This document shows positions 53,894-64,000 of a stretch of 64,000 bases of DNA, in pieces. The notes under the pieces are model-generated. The model searched no databases and was not told the origin of the DNA. It worked only from the letters and a program-made list of their open reading frames with translations. The stretch spans positions 1-64,000 of the forward strand of contig CALVAM010000006.1 in the NCBI GenBank assembly GCA_944325545.1, given 5' to 3'. This DNA comes from Candidatus Gastranaerophilales bacterium (GTDB lineage Bacteria; Cyanobacteriota; Vampirovibrionia; Gastranaerophilales; Gastranaerophilaceae). The number at the start of each line of letters is the position of its first letter. Positions within the stretch are counted from its first letter, which is position 1. A program made the translations under genes and the position numbers.

Positions 53894-54335
53894 AAAAACC
53901 TGCCTTTCTTCGGTATACACTAAGTCTACATCTCTTTTTTAAATTACAATTTAGTAATCGCAAATCGAAATGATTCTTACATCTACCTTATAATTTTGTA
54001 GTAACCTATTTTTTCCCTATATATTCATGAAGTCTTTTTTTATTTAAAAATTGACTTTTAAAAAATATATATTTACAAAACTTTACATTCTGCTAATATT
54101 TAAATCATTGGTTTAGAAGTTGATGAGTTTAGTTGGGGCTAAATTTTGCTCCAACTTTGGATTGCGGTTTAACAGGATTGTAAAAATTCTTTGATTTCAG
54201 CTTTTGTTTTTTAGTCCAATAATTAATTGGGAATTTAGTTTATAATGATTTTGTAAATTTGTTTTGGAGAGGAAACCTTAGTCGAAAGTTATTTAAAAAA
54301 AATAGACAAAACTTTTTAGTTTTGTCTATTTTTTA
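53894..54335. other. 442-base intergenic region
   Basis: No gene is convincing here. GTTGGGGC (54132-54139) pairs with GCTCCAAC (54148-54155) to form an 8-bp stem with one wobble. A TATAAT lies at 54241-54246 on the plus strand, with a T-rich downstream stretch that ends in the bidirectional terminator at 54297-54334. A short plus-strand RNA of about 80 bases is possible. Confidence 0.4.
54297..54334. terminator. strong terminator next to the tRNA
   Basis: Perfect 17-bp arms (54297-54313 and 54318-54334) with loop TTTT lie directly after the tRNA 3' end on the minus strand, where eight T follow. Confidence 0.92.
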
Positions 54336-54407
54336 TGGGCCCGGAGGGATTCGAACCCACGACCAAAGGATTATGAGTCCTCTGCGCTACCGCTGCGCCA
54401 CAGGCCC
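54336..54407 (-). tRNA. tRNA with anticodon CAT (elongator Met or Ile2)
   Basis: On the minus strand, acceptor GGGCCTG pairs with CGGGCCC (one G-T wobble) and the discriminator is A. The anticodon arm GAGGA CTCATAA TCCTT gives CAT. The T-arm is GTGGGTTCGAATCCC. The G1-C72 pair is paired, so it is not the initiator tRNA. Whether it is elongator methionine or lysidine-modified isoleucine cannot be decided by eye. Length is 72 bases; CCA is not encoded. Confidence 0.92.
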
Positions 54408-54469
54408 TTATATTTCTGTGACAGAATTAATTCTACCAACTAAATAACAAAAAATCAAGTTTATATTTG

Positions 54470-54778
54470 TTAATGAATATGCTTTGGTCTTAATAATAAC
54501 ATTTTTGTGTCTTTTATTGCTTTTAAACCGTGTGGAATTTTGGCAGGCATGACTATCATTTCATTTTGTTCTAATATGAATTTTTCTCTTCCAATTGTAA
54601 TTTCTGCTTTGCCTTCGATAATTTGTGCAACTTCATCCTGCTCGTCTATGTGTAAACTTCTTTCTTTTCCTGCTTTAAAAGAGATTAATGTTAACGAACT
54701 ATTCTCATTATCAAATACTAATTTTTTGTTATAGCTTTCGTTATATTCAATATCATACAGATTTATTTTTTCAATCAT
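54470..54778 (-). CDS. small cupin-domain protein
   Basis: The 102-residue single cupin has the metal-binding pattern H-I-D-E-Q-D-E-V near 43 and P-A-K-I-P-H-G-L near 79. The last His is the usual third or fourth ligand. It resembles small dioxygenase-like or ligand-binding cupins of unknown substrate. AGAGG lies 5 bases before the ATG. It is divergent from gyrB and is a single-gene unit. Confidence 0.88.
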   Translation of the reverse strand: MIEKINLYDIEYNESYNKKLVFDNENSSLTLISFKAGKERSLHIDEQDEVAQIIEGKAEITIGREKFILEQNEMIVMPAKIPHGLKAIKDTKMLLLRPKHIH

Positions 54779-54865
54779 AAAAACCTCTAAAAACTAATTA
54801 CTCAAAAATTTCTTTTATGGTACAATTATAATACTAAAAGATTTTAATTTATTTGAGGGGGATGA

Positions 54866-57298
<2,433 letters not shown>

Positions 57299-57318
57299 TA
57301 TGTAACAATAAATTAATA

Positions 57319-57348
57319 AAATACCTAGGAAAATAATCCTAGGTATTT
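57319..57348 (+). terminator. terminator after gyrB
   Basis: AAATACCTAGGA (57319-57330) pairs with TCCTAGGTATTT (57337-57348) around a 6-base loop. Confidence 0.85.
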
Positions 57349-57373
57349 ATAATATAAAATGGAGGGTAGAAAA

Positions 57374-57883
57374 ATGATTAATGAAAAATTAGAAGCTGAA
57401 TTTAACGAACAAATTAATAAAGAATTCTTTTCTGAATACTTGTATTTAGCTATGAAAGTATACTTTCAAGAACAAAATTTACAAGGTTTTGTAAACTGGT
57501 TTAATGTACAAGTTCAAGAAGAACACGCTCATGCAATGGGGATGTTTGATTATTTGAATGAAAGAGGTGGAAGTATTGAATTAAAAGCTATTGATAAACC
57601 TGTTGTTGAAGGTAAAAATCCTTTAGAAATTTTTGAACAAGTATTACAACATGAAGAATTTGTAACATCAAGAATTAACCACTTAATGGATGTTGCTGAT
57701 GAAGTTAAGGATAGAGCAGCACTACATTTTCTTGATTGGTATTTAAAAGAACAAGTTGAAGAAGAAGCTACTGTAAGTGGAGTTTTAGCGACTCTTAAAC
57801 TTATTGGTGATGATAAAAAGGCTTTATTATTACTTGATAAGGATTTAGCTACAAGAACTTTTGTTCAACCAGTTATTGGTTAA
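57374..57883 (+). CDS. ftnA: non-heme ferritin
   Basis: Ferritin stores iron as a 24-mer. The 169-residue four-helix bundle has ferroxidase residues in the expected places: Glu in F-F-S-E-Y-L-Y-L, E-E-H-A-H near 50 and Glu and Gln residues in the E-Q-V-E-E-E block near 127. An ATG at 57359 is in frame but contains the ribosome binding site GGAGGG (57361-57366), so the ATG at 57374 is chosen. It is a single-gene unit with a strong terminator. Confidence 0.95.
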   Translation: MINEKLEAEFNEQINKEFFSEYLYLAMKVYFQEQNLQGFVNWFNVQVQEEHAHAMGMFDYLNERGGSIELKAIDKPVVEGKNPLEIFEQVLQHEEFVTSRINHLMDVADEVKDRAALHFLDWYLKEQVEEEATVSGVLATLKLIGDDKKALLLLDKDLATRTFVQPVIG

Positions 57884-57897
57884 TTTAAATAGGTAAT

Positions 57898-57937
57898 AAA
57901 AAAAAGACCGAGATTCTTAAATCTCGGTCTTTTTTTT
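57898..57937. terminator. strong terminator after ferritin
   Basis: AAAAAAAAGACCGAGATT (57898-57915) and AATCTCGGTCTTTTTTTT (57920-57937) form an 18-bp stem with a long T-tract. Confidence 0.95.
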
Positions 57938-57948
57938 TATTAAACTGA

Positions 57949-58020
57949 CATTAGCCTTTGCTCGCTCCCGCTGTCTTGGTCGCTCGCGTTAAACGGCACA
58001 GCTTTTTGCTTCAATGATTT
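57949..58020 (-). pseudogene. remnant of a duplicated fusA 3' end
   Basis: Bases 57949-57972 are identical to 58100-58123, which hold the last codons and stop of fusA. A second, weaker match lies further right: AAATCATTGAAGCAAAAAGC compared with the fusA AAATCATCGAAAAAGC. About 30 unrelated bases sit between the two matches. No start signal or useful frame is present. It looks like a decayed partial copy of the fusA end, separated from fusA by the fusA terminator. Confidence 0.55.
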
Positions 58021-58056
58021 AAAAAAGAGTGGATACGCTTTCGCTATATCCACTCT
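58021..58056 (-). terminator. terminator of fusA
   Basis: On the minus strand AGAGTGGATA (58047-58056) pairs with TATCCACTCT (58026-58035) and is followed by TTTTTT. Confidence 0.85.
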
Positions 58057-58101
58057 ATAATATTATAATTTTATTGACTTTCGCATTTCCGCAAAAAGGC
58101 A

Positions 58102-60192
58102 TTAGCCTTTGCTCGCTCCCGCTTTTTCGATGATTTCTTTTTCAACGTTAGCAGGAACTTGTTCATAACGTTGGAATTCCATAGAGAATGTTCCACGACC
58201 TTGAGTATTTGATCTCAAGTCTGTTGCATAACCAAACATATTTGCAAGAGGAACGATTGCTCTAACAATTACGTTACCTGTATTTCCTTGAGGTTCTTGA
58301 CCTTCTACACGACCACGTCTTCTTGAAATATCACCGATAATTGTACCAGTAAATTCATCTGGAATTTCAATTTCAACTTTCATCATTGGTTCAAGAATAC
58401 AAGGTTGAGCTTTCTTAGCACCATCTTTAATAGCCATTGAACCGGCAATTTTGAATGCCATTTCTGAAGAGTCAACTTCGTGATATGATCCGTCGAATAA
58501 TTCAACTTTAACGTCTATCATTGGGAATCCTGCTAAGATACCGCCTTCAAGAGCTTCTTCCATACCTTTTCTTGCCGGCTCAATGTATTCCTTAGGAATA
58601 GCACCACCAACAATTTTGTTTTCAAATACAAATCCTGCATTTTCTTCAGCTGGAGAAATTCTGATTTTAACGTGTCCGTATTGACCTTTACCACCTGATT
58701 GACGAACGAATTTAGAATCTTGTTCAGCATTGCCTCTGATTGTTTCTCTATAAGCTACTTGAGGTTTACCGATATTAGCTTCTACTTTAAATTCTCTTAA
58801 CATACGGTCAACAATGATATCTAAGTGTAATTCTCCCATACCGGAAATGATTGTTTGACCTGTTTCAGTATCAGATTTAACACGGAATGAAGGATCTTCT
58901 TCTGCAAGTTTTTGTAATGCTATACCCATTTTATCTTGGTCAGCTTTTGTTTTTGGTTCAATTGCAACAGAAATAACCGGTTCTGGGAAGCTCATTCTTT
59001 CTAAGATAATTGGAGCTTTTTCATCACATAATGTATCACCTGTTGTAGTTTCTTTCAAACCTACAGCTGCACAAATATCACCTGCATATACTTCATTTTC
59101 TTCTAATCTTTGATCTGCATACATTCTTACAAGTCTTGAAATACGTTCTTTTTTACCGTTTGTTGCATTTAAAACATATGAACCAGATGTTATTACACCT
59201 GAATAAACTCTTAAGAATGTCAAACGACCTACGAATGGGTCTGTCATAACTTTGAATGCTAATGCTGAGAATGGTTCGTCATCAGAAGAATGTCTTTCAG
59301 TTTTTGTACCATCTTCTAATTCACCTTCAATAGCTTTAACATCTACCGGTGATGGCATATAATCAACTACGTTATTTAATAATAATTGAACACCTTTGTT
59401 TTTAAATGCTGTACCACAACAGACAGGAACAATTTTGTTTTCACAAACTGCTTTTCTTAAAGCTGCTTTCAATTCTTCTACTGTAATTGATTCTGGATCT
59501 TCAAAGAATTTTTCCATTAAAGCATCATCTTCAGAAGCGATAGCTTCTACCATTGCTTCTCTATATTCTTTTGCTTTTTCCAACATATCTGCCGGAATAT
59601 CTTCTTCTCTAATATCTGTTCCTAAATCGTTAGTATAAATTTCAGCTTTCATTGTCATAAGATCAATTAGACCGGTGAATTTATCTTCTGCACCAATTGG
59701 TAATTGGATAGGTACAGCATTAGCACCTAATCTTGTTTTAATTTGATCAACTACTCTGTAGAAATCTGCACCGGTTCTGTCCATTTTGTTTACGAATACC
59801 ATTCTTGGTACTTCGTATCTGTTAGCTTGTCTCCAAACTGTTTCTGATTGTGATTGAACACCACCTACTGCACAGAATACTGCTACAACACCGTCTAATA
59901 CACGTAATGAACGTTCTACTTCGATTGTAAAGTCAACGTGACCAGGGGTATCAATAATATTAATTTGGTGACCTTTCCAAGAAGCTGTTACAGCTGCTGA
60001 TTGGATAGTGATACCACGTTCTCTTTCTTGTTCCATAAAGTCGGTTACAGCTGCACCGTCGTGTACTTCACCGATTTTGTGTGTTTTACCTGTATAAAAC
60101 AGGATACGTTCAGTTGTAGTGGTTTTTCCTGCGTCAATGTGAGCAGCAATACCAATATTTCTGATTTTTTCTAATGGAGTTTTTCTTGCCAT
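58102..60192 (-). CDS. fusA: elongation factor G
   Basis: EF-G is the GTPase for ribosomal translocation. The G1 loop [11 protein letters not shown]2 R-G-I-T-I and G3 D-T-P-G-H-V-D-F lie in the first 90 residues, and G4 N-K-M-D near 140. Domains II to V are complete, with C-terminal [14 protein letters not shown]. The length of 696 is normal. It is not next to rpsL, rpsG or tuf, so the usual str operon order is broken here. Many C-ending codons fit high expression. Confidence 0.97.
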   Translation of the reverse strand: MARKTPLEKIRNIGIAAHIDAGKTTTTERILFYTGKTHKIGEVHDGAAVTDFMEQERERGITIQSAAVTASWKGHQINIIDTPGHVDFTIEVERSLRVLDGVVAVFCAVGGVQSQSETVWRQANRYEVPRMVFVNKMDRTGADFYRVVDQIKTRLGANAVPIQLPIGAEDKFTGLIDLMTMKAEIYTNDLGTDIREEDIPADMLEKAKEYREAMVEAIASEDDALMEKFFEDPESITVEELKAALRKAVCENKIVPVCCGTAFKNKGVQLLLNNVVDYMPSPVDVKAIEGELEDGTKTERHSSDDEPFSALAFKVMTDPFVGRLTFLRVYSGVITSGSYVLNATNGKKERISRLVRMYADQRLEENEVYAGDICAAVGLKETTTGDTLCDEKAPIILERMSFPEPVISVAIEPKTKADQDKMGIALQKLAEEDPSFRVKSDTETGQTIISGMGELHLDIIVDRMLREFKVEANIGKPQVAYRETIRGNAEQDSKFVRQSGGKGQYGHVKIRISPAEENAGFVFENKIVGGAIPKEYIEPARKGMEEALEGGILAGFPMIDVKVELFDGSYHEVDSSEMAFKIAGSMAIKDGAKKAQPCILEPMMKVEIEIPDEFTGTIIGDISRRRGRVEGQEPQGNTGNVIVRAIVPLANMFGYATDLRSNTQGRGTFSMEFQRYEQVPANVEKEIIEKAGASKG

Positions 60193-60301
60193 TTTTTAAT
60201 TCCCTTTATATTTTTACTACTACTATTTATACACTGTTACCAGTTATGTACATTTTCACATAAACATATTTATTCTACAAGTGGGTGAATTGTAGGTATA
60301 A

Positions 60302-60332
60302 TGTATACAAACTTGATTAGATTTTGTATACA
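60302..60332. promoter_or_regulatory. paired TGTATACA palindromes upstream of fusA
   Basis: TGTATACAAA (60302-60311) and TTTGTATACA (60323-60332) are exact reverse complements with an 11-base spacer, and each carries the palindrome TGTATACA. They lie between the tpiA terminator and the fusA start, about 110-140 bases upstream of fusA, and could bind a regulator. Confidence 0.45.
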
Positions 60333-60339
60333 AATTAAA

Positions 60340-60371
60340 AATTCGAGTATGCAAAGATACATACTCGAATT
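60340..60371 (-). terminator. terminator of tpiA
   Basis: AATTCGAGTATG (60340-60351) pairs with CATACTCGAATT (60360-60371); T-rich sequence follows on the minus strand. Confidence 0.85.
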
Positions 60372-60390
60372 AAATATTTTTAATTATTAA

Positions 60391-61185
60391 TTATACACTT
60401 ACTTTCATAGTATTAGCGATAATTTCATTAAAGCTATCAGCTTTTAAGCTTGCTCCACCTACTAAAGCACCATCGATATCAGATTGAGACATTTGTTCTT
60501 CAATTGTTGAAGGTTTTACTGAACCGCCGTAAAGAATTCTAATTGCATCACCAGCTTTTTCAGAAGATACTTCTTTAACAACATTTCTAATCATAGCAAT
60601 TACTCTGTTAGCTTCAATACTATCACAAGTTTTGCCTGTACCGATTGCCCAAATTGGTTCATATGCGATTACTGATTTAGAAACCTCATCTTCACTTAGA
60701 CCATTTAAAGCTGCTCTGATTTGAGTTGCAATATGTTCATCAGTAACACCAGATTCTCTTTGTTCCAAAGTTTCGCCGCAGCAGATAATTGGAATTAATC
60801 CGCCTGCTAGAATAGCTTTTGCTTTTTTATTAATCATTTCATCAGTTTCAGAGAAATATTGTCTTCTTTCGCTGTGTCCTATTATTACATAAGAACAACC
60901 AGCATCAGCTAACATTTCTACAGATACTTCACCTGTATAAGCACCTGATTTTTCCCAGTGACAATTTTGTCCAGCGATAGCAATTTTATCTCCACCACAT
61001 CCGCAATTGCATCTTTCTGTTTCTACAACATTTAAAGATGTAAATACAGGGGCAATAACAATTGTTGGTAATTGTTGTGCTGTAAAATCTTTTGTAAAAT
61101 TCTTTATTCCTTCAAATAATGCTTTTGCATCAGCTTGAAGTAAATTCATTTTCCAGTTTCCTGCAATAATTGGTTTTCTTGACAT
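60391..61185 (-). CDS. tpiA: triose-phosphate isomerase
   Basis: TpiA interconverts dihydroxyacetone phosphate and glyceraldehyde 3-phosphate. The substrate-binding N-W-K-M-N near the start, the electrophilic His in I-I-G-H-S-E-R-R, the catalytic Glu in A-Y-E-P-I-W-A-I-G-T-G and the phosphate loop L-Y-G-G-S-V-K are present. The length of 264 is slightly above usual because of a Cys/Gly-rich insert (C-N-C-G-C-G-G-D) near residue 60. It is preceded upstream by the RRWYD gene and followed by a terminator. Confidence 0.96.
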   Translation of the reverse strand: MSRKPIIAGNWKMNLLQADAKALFEGIKNFTKDFTAQQLPTIVIAPVFTSLNVVETERCNCGCGGDKIAIAGQNCHWEKSGAYTGEVSVEMLADAGCSYVIIGHSERRQYFSETDEMINKKAKAILAGGLIPIICCGETLEQRESGVTDEHIATQIRAALNGLSEDEVSKSVIAYEPIWAIGTGKTCDSIEANRVIAMIRNVVKEVSSEKAGDAIRILYGGSVKPSTIEEQMSQSDIDGALVGGASLKADSFNEIIANTMKVSV

Positions 61186-61253
61186 AATTTTATCTCCTTA
61201 TTTATTACAACTCGATATTAGAATAAACAAGTGGTAAAATCAACATTATTTAA

Positions 61254-61583
61254 TTATGCAGAAACGCTTGATGTAATACCTTCCATAATATTATAAAAAT
61301 CTTCTTTAGGCAGAGTAGACATCGTCTTCATCGCATAAGATAAAACGCTTACTTTATCATACCATCTTCTTGAATTAGAAATTTTATAAAGTCCCAAAAC
61401 CCTATCTATACCAAGACTTATCTCTTGTTCTTCATCTTCATCTTCTAAATGCATTTCCTTTATTTGACGAACAACATTTGTTAAATCTCTGGATAATATC
61501 CTTCGCTGATCTTCATTCATATCTTTTAATATAGATAAAGCTTTTTGCGTATGTTCATTAGAATCGTACCAACGTCTATTCAT
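61254..61583 (-). CDS. small protein with two RRWYD repeats, function unknown
   Basis: The 109-residue protein contains R-R-W-Y-D at 3-7 and again at 72-76, each followed by about 30 helical residues with a similar Leu/Met spacing, so the protein appears to be an internal duplication separated by an acidic linker (E-D-E-D-E-E near 47-52). There is no membrane helix or known domain. It lies between rnc and tpiA on the same strand, with gaps of about 70 bases on each side, and may be co-transcribed. The family is unrecognised. Confidence 0.7.
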   Translation of the reverse strand: MNRRWYDSNEHTQKALSILKDMNEDQRRILSRDLTNVVRQIKEMHLEDEDEEQEISLGIDRVLGLYKISNSRRWYDKVSVLSYAMKTMSTLPKEDFYNIMEGITSSVSA

Positions 61584-61655
61584 ATCCTTAAACCTTCTCC
61601 CGATAAAGATATTATATTCATTAAAAATATTTTTGTAATCATTTGGATGGAGTAA

Positions 61656-62327
61656 TTAATTTATTACTTTTAATTTTTTACAAGCCTCTAATGCACAATT
61701 TTGTTCAGCTTCTTTTTTTGATTTGCCTGTTGCAGTAGAAATAATTTCACCATTCCACTCTACTTCTACGACAAATTCCGGTTTATGTGCGGGACCTTTT
61801 ATTTCTACAATTCGATATGTAGGAAGGGTTTTATTTACTCCTTGAGTATACTGTTGCAAAATATCTTTTGCATTATATTTTTCAAAATGTTTATCAATAT
61901 CTTCGGCATATTCTAGTAAATATTCTTCCAAAAATTTTTCAATTTCTTTATATTTGCCGTTTAAATAATAAGCACCCAACAATGCTTCTAATGTACAAGC
62001 TATATTTGATTCTCTTTTACGTCCACCCTGTTTTTCTTCTGCACGTCCTAAAATCATTTCTTTCTCAACACCAATTAAAACTGCAATTTTAGCTAAAATT
62101 GCATCTGATACTAAGATAGAACGAATTTTTGATAATTCTCCTTCTGGAAAATTCGGATATTTTTCATACAAAAGTTTTGAAGTAAAAAGCTTTAATACAG
62201 AATCTCCCAAAAATTCCAATCTTTCATAATTTTCGAGATTATCCAAATTATTTTCTTTAGTATAAGAAGGATGTGTAAGAGCAATTTTTACAAGATTATT
62301 TTGTTTTCCAAAAATCTCTTCAATCAC
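61656..62327 (-). CDS. rnc: ribonuclease III
   Basis: RNase III cuts double-stranded RNA in rRNA and mRNA processing. The catalytic signature N-Y-E-R-L-E-F-L-G-D-S-V-L lies near residue 28, and the second metal-ligand helix A-L-L-G-A-Y near 112. The C-terminal dsRNA-binding domain (about 150-220) has S-K-K-E-A-E-Q-N-C-A. The length of 223 is normal. Its start overlaps the cdsA stop by one base (TAATG), so it is translated with the pyrH-frr-cdsA operon. Confidence 0.96.
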   Translation of the reverse strand: MIEEIFGKQNNLVKIALTHPSYTKENNLDNLENYERLEFLGDSVLKLFTSKLLYEKYPNFPEGELSKIRSILVSDAILAKIAVLIGVEKEMILGRAEEKQGGRKRESNIACTLEALLGAYYLNGKYKEIEKFLEEYLLEYAEDIDKHFEKYNAKDILQQYTQGVNKTLPTYRIVEIKGPAHKPEFVVEVEWNGEIISTATGKSKKEAEQNCALEACKKLKVIN

Positions 62328-63202
62328 TACATTATGCCTCTAAAAAGATCCATAAAATTATTTACTACAAAGAAATACAAATAATAATGAACAATAGGAA
62401 TTGTTAAAATATAACTATCTGTTCTATCTAAAAAGCCACCATGACCTGGAAGCATATTACTTGAATCTTTAACTCCTGCATCACGTTTAATCATTGATTC
62501 ACACAAATCTCCGATTTGTGCAAATCCTGCAATTAATAATCCAAGAATTATACAATGATACCAAGGTATTTGTATTGCAAGTCCAAATGCTATACAAAAT
62601 ATCATACACATAATCGTACCACCGATAGAACCTTCAATAGTTTTATTAGGGCTAATTACCGGAGCTATTTTATGTTTTCCAAATTTACAACCTGCGTAAT
62701 AACAAAATGTGTCAGTTACAATTACACAAAAGAATAATAAAAGAGCATATCCTATTCCTTCTGCTGTAACATTTTGTTTTATAATACCTGCATAAACCGG
62801 CTTACTGCCTAAGTCTCGTAAAAATAACAAATGCAAAGGGAACCAGCCGCAATATACAAAACCCAAAATTGTTGTAGCTACATTTGCAATATAAGGCTGT
62901 TTTCCCTTAAATAAAACTGACAAAAATGCCATTATTGAACACATAGAAAATGCTAAAGCTACTAAATCAAACCTATTAAAATAAGCTAAAGCTGCAAAAA
63001 TTAAACTTGATATTATTATAATTCTATAGCTTGGTAAAAAACCTTTATGCTTTAAAATTTCAGTGTATTCTCTTGATGCTAAAATTACAATTGCAAGTAC
63101 TAAAGCCATCAAGTACAGACCTCCTTGAATTATTGCAAATAGTGCAGTAAATCCAATTACAAGTCCTGTAAACATTCTTGTCAAACTTTTACTTAAAGCC
63201 AT
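62327..63202 (-). CDS. cdsA: phosphatidate cytidylyltransferase
   Basis: CdsA makes CDP-diacylglycerol, the precursor of membrane phospholipids. It is a membrane enzyme with about eight helices. The family motif near the C-terminus K-R-D-A-G-V-K-D-S-S-N and the G-H-G-G-F-L-D-R-T-D-S block are intact and hold the metal-binding Asp residues. The length of 291 is normal. The gene overlaps frr and rnc by one base on each side, as in a tightly coupled operon. Confidence 0.95.
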   Translation of the reverse strand: MALSKSLTRMFTGLVIGFTALFAIIQGGLYLMALVLAIVILASREYTEILKHKGFLPSYRIIIISSLIFAALAYFNRFDLVALAFSMCSIMAFLSVLFKGKQPYIANVATTILGFVYCGWFPLHLLFLRDLGSKPVYAGIIKQNVTAEGIGYALLLFFCVIVTDTFCYYAGCKFGKHKIAPVISPNKTIEGSIGGTIMCMIFCIAFGLAIQIPWYHCIILGLLIAGFAQIGDLCESMIKRDAGVKDSSNMLPGHGGFLDRTDSYILTIPIVHYYLYFFVVNNFMDLFRGIM

Positions 63203-63768
63203 TATACAGTCATTACCTCTTTTTCTTTTTCAACAACTAAAGAATCAATAATTCCAACATATTTATCTGTAAGTTTTTGGATTTTATCTTGATTATCTTT
63301 AACTGCATCTTCCGGCATATTTTCTTCTTTTTCAATTTTCTTTAAAGAATCTACCATATCTCTTCTAATGTTTCTTACAGCAACTTTTGCATCTTCCCCA
63401 AATCTTTTAACATCTTTTGCCGTTTCTTTTCTTCTTTCTTCTGTTAAAGGAGGGAAGTTTAATCTGATACAAGTTCCGTCGTTATTAGGAGCAACACCTA
63501 ATTCTGCTTTTATAATAGCTTTTTCAACATCTTTCATAATACTTTTATCAAAAGGTGTAATTACTAATGTAGTTCCTTCACTTACACTTACTTGAGCCAT
63601 TTGTCTTATCGGAGTAGGTGCTCCATAATAATCAACTATAACTTTATCTAAAACATTTGGATTAGCTCTACCTGTTCTTACTGATGCAAATTCACGTTTC
63701 ATTTGCGAAATTGCTTTTTCCATTTTTTCTTCTCCGAATAAATACATTTCTTCAAGAGCTTCTGACAT
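63202..63768 (-). CDS. frr: ribosome recycling factor
   Basis: Frr releases ribosomes from mRNA together with EF-G. The three-helix stem contains S-V-R-T-G-R-A-N-P near residue 30, and the tip domain V-D-Y-Y-G-A-P-T-P-I-R-Q-M-A follows. The length of 188 is normal. AAAAGGAG precedes the ATG. It follows pyrH by 27 bases and overlaps cdsA by one base, the classic pyrH-frr-cdsA order. Confidence 0.97.
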   Translation of the reverse strand: MSEALEEMYLFGEEKMEKAISQMKREFASVRTGRANPNVLDKVIVDYYGAPTPIRQMAQVSVSEGTTLVITPFDKSIMKDVEKAIIKAELGVAPNNDGTCIRLNFPPLTEERRKETAKDVKRFGEDAKVAVRNIRRDMVDSLKKIEKEENMPEDAVKDNQDKIQKLTDKYVGIIDSLVVEKEKEVMTV

Positions 63769-63795
63769 AATTTTCTCCTTTTATATTAAAATCTA

Positions 63796-64000
63796 CTAAT
63801 TTACATAAGTCCCGACAGCTTCGCCATCCATTATTTTTACAAGACTGCCTTTTGCTTTAAAATCGAATACGATTATAGGAATCTTGTTTTGTTTACACAA
63901 TGCACAAGCAGAAGTATCCATTACTTTTAACTCGTGCTTTATAATATCATCATAAGTCATATTATCTATTTTCTTTGCATTAGGATTAACATTCGGATCA
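63796..64000 (-). CDS. pyrH: UMP kinase, C-terminal part, cut by the window edge
   Basis: The visible 67 codons on the minus strand include D-P-N-V-N-P-N-A-K-K-I-D-N-M-T-Y-D-D-I and the end M-D-T-S-A-C-A-L-C, then I-P-I-I-V-F-D-F and G-T-Y-V-N before the stop. These match the C-terminus of PyrH, which phosphorylates UMP to UDP for pyrimidine nucleotides. The start lies beyond the right edge. Its place before frr is the usual order. Confidence 0.93.
   Translation of the reverse strand, partial: DPNVNPNAKKIDNMTYDDIIKHELKVMDTSACALCKQNKIPIIVFDFKAKGSLVKIMDGEAVGTYVN

Noticed and set aside
54259-54447. Open frame across the tRNA and its terminator
   Set aside because: It crosses a clear tRNA gene and hairpin on the other strand and has no ribosome binding site.

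Overview
The window is AT-rich and densely coded on both strands, with the standard genetic code. The best fit is a gut-type, non-photosynthetic relative of the Cyanobacteria (Melainabacteria/Vampirovibrionia, order Gastranaerophilales). This is inferred, not proven. The reasons are a cyanobacterial-style L34 N-terminus, a threonyl-tRNA synthetase without a TGS domain, an RpaA-like response regulator, several lineage-type proteins that carry an N-terminal F-K-G-like motif, and a fermentative enzyme set (PEP carboxykinase, pyruvate phosphate dikinase, a glycyl-radical protein) beside flagellar and type IV pilus genes. No photosynthesis gene, prophage, insertion sequence or CRISPR array is visible.

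Layout. 1-2300: a tRNA-Leu and two lineage-specific proteins. 2300-6200: DAHP synthase, a UPF0210 protein, an HxlR regulator and a metal-dependent hydrolase. 6200-10970: flagellar operon fliF-fliG-fliH-fliI, facing a lone rpmH that was found only by reading the minus strand. 11250-21000: proC, then a seven-gene minus-strand run ftsI-murE-nagA-like-response regulator-histidine kinase-lipA-TPR/glycosyltransferase, combining septal wall synthesis with a two-component system. 21200-28230: a small lineage protein, anmK, wecB, a GltD-like flavoprotein, pilT and pckA. 28280-33870: small unknowns, a degenerate histidine phosphatase, an EF-hand protein, a GNAT-like protein, a WecA/TagO-type transferase and glyA. 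33860-41400: clpC, an HExxH protein with a damaged 5' end, a stand-alone glycyl-radical domain divergent from a Crp/Fnr regulator, and ppdK. 41400-46450: a divergent XRE/nucleotidyltransferase module, an Orn/Lys/Arg decarboxylase, a TPR protein and thrS. 46590-54410: a small exported protein, a CNNM/CorC-type membrane protein, a vWA protein, a methionine gamma-lyase-family enzyme, a SIS-domain protein, comF, a membrane-anchored lineage protein and a tRNA with anticodon CAT. 54470-64000: a cupin, gyrB, ferritin, fusA, tpiA, a repeat protein and the pyrH-frr-cdsA-rnc operon, with pyrH cut by the window edge.

How the genes fit together. Carbon flow around PEP and pyruvate (pckA, ppdK, tpiA, glycyl-radical protein) fits anaerobic fermentation. 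anmK, nagA-like, murE, ftsI, wecB and the WecA/TagO-like gene cover wall synthesis, recycling and envelope polymers. The intergenic regions carry several readable signals: strong bidirectional terminators, a perfect-consensus promoter in the XRE/nucleotidyltransferase module, a 5-4-5 palindrome of Fnr-box geometry beside the Crp/Fnr gene, and several genes whose -10 box lies 6-10 bases before the start codon with no Shine-Dalgarno sequence, which suggests leaderless mRNAs.
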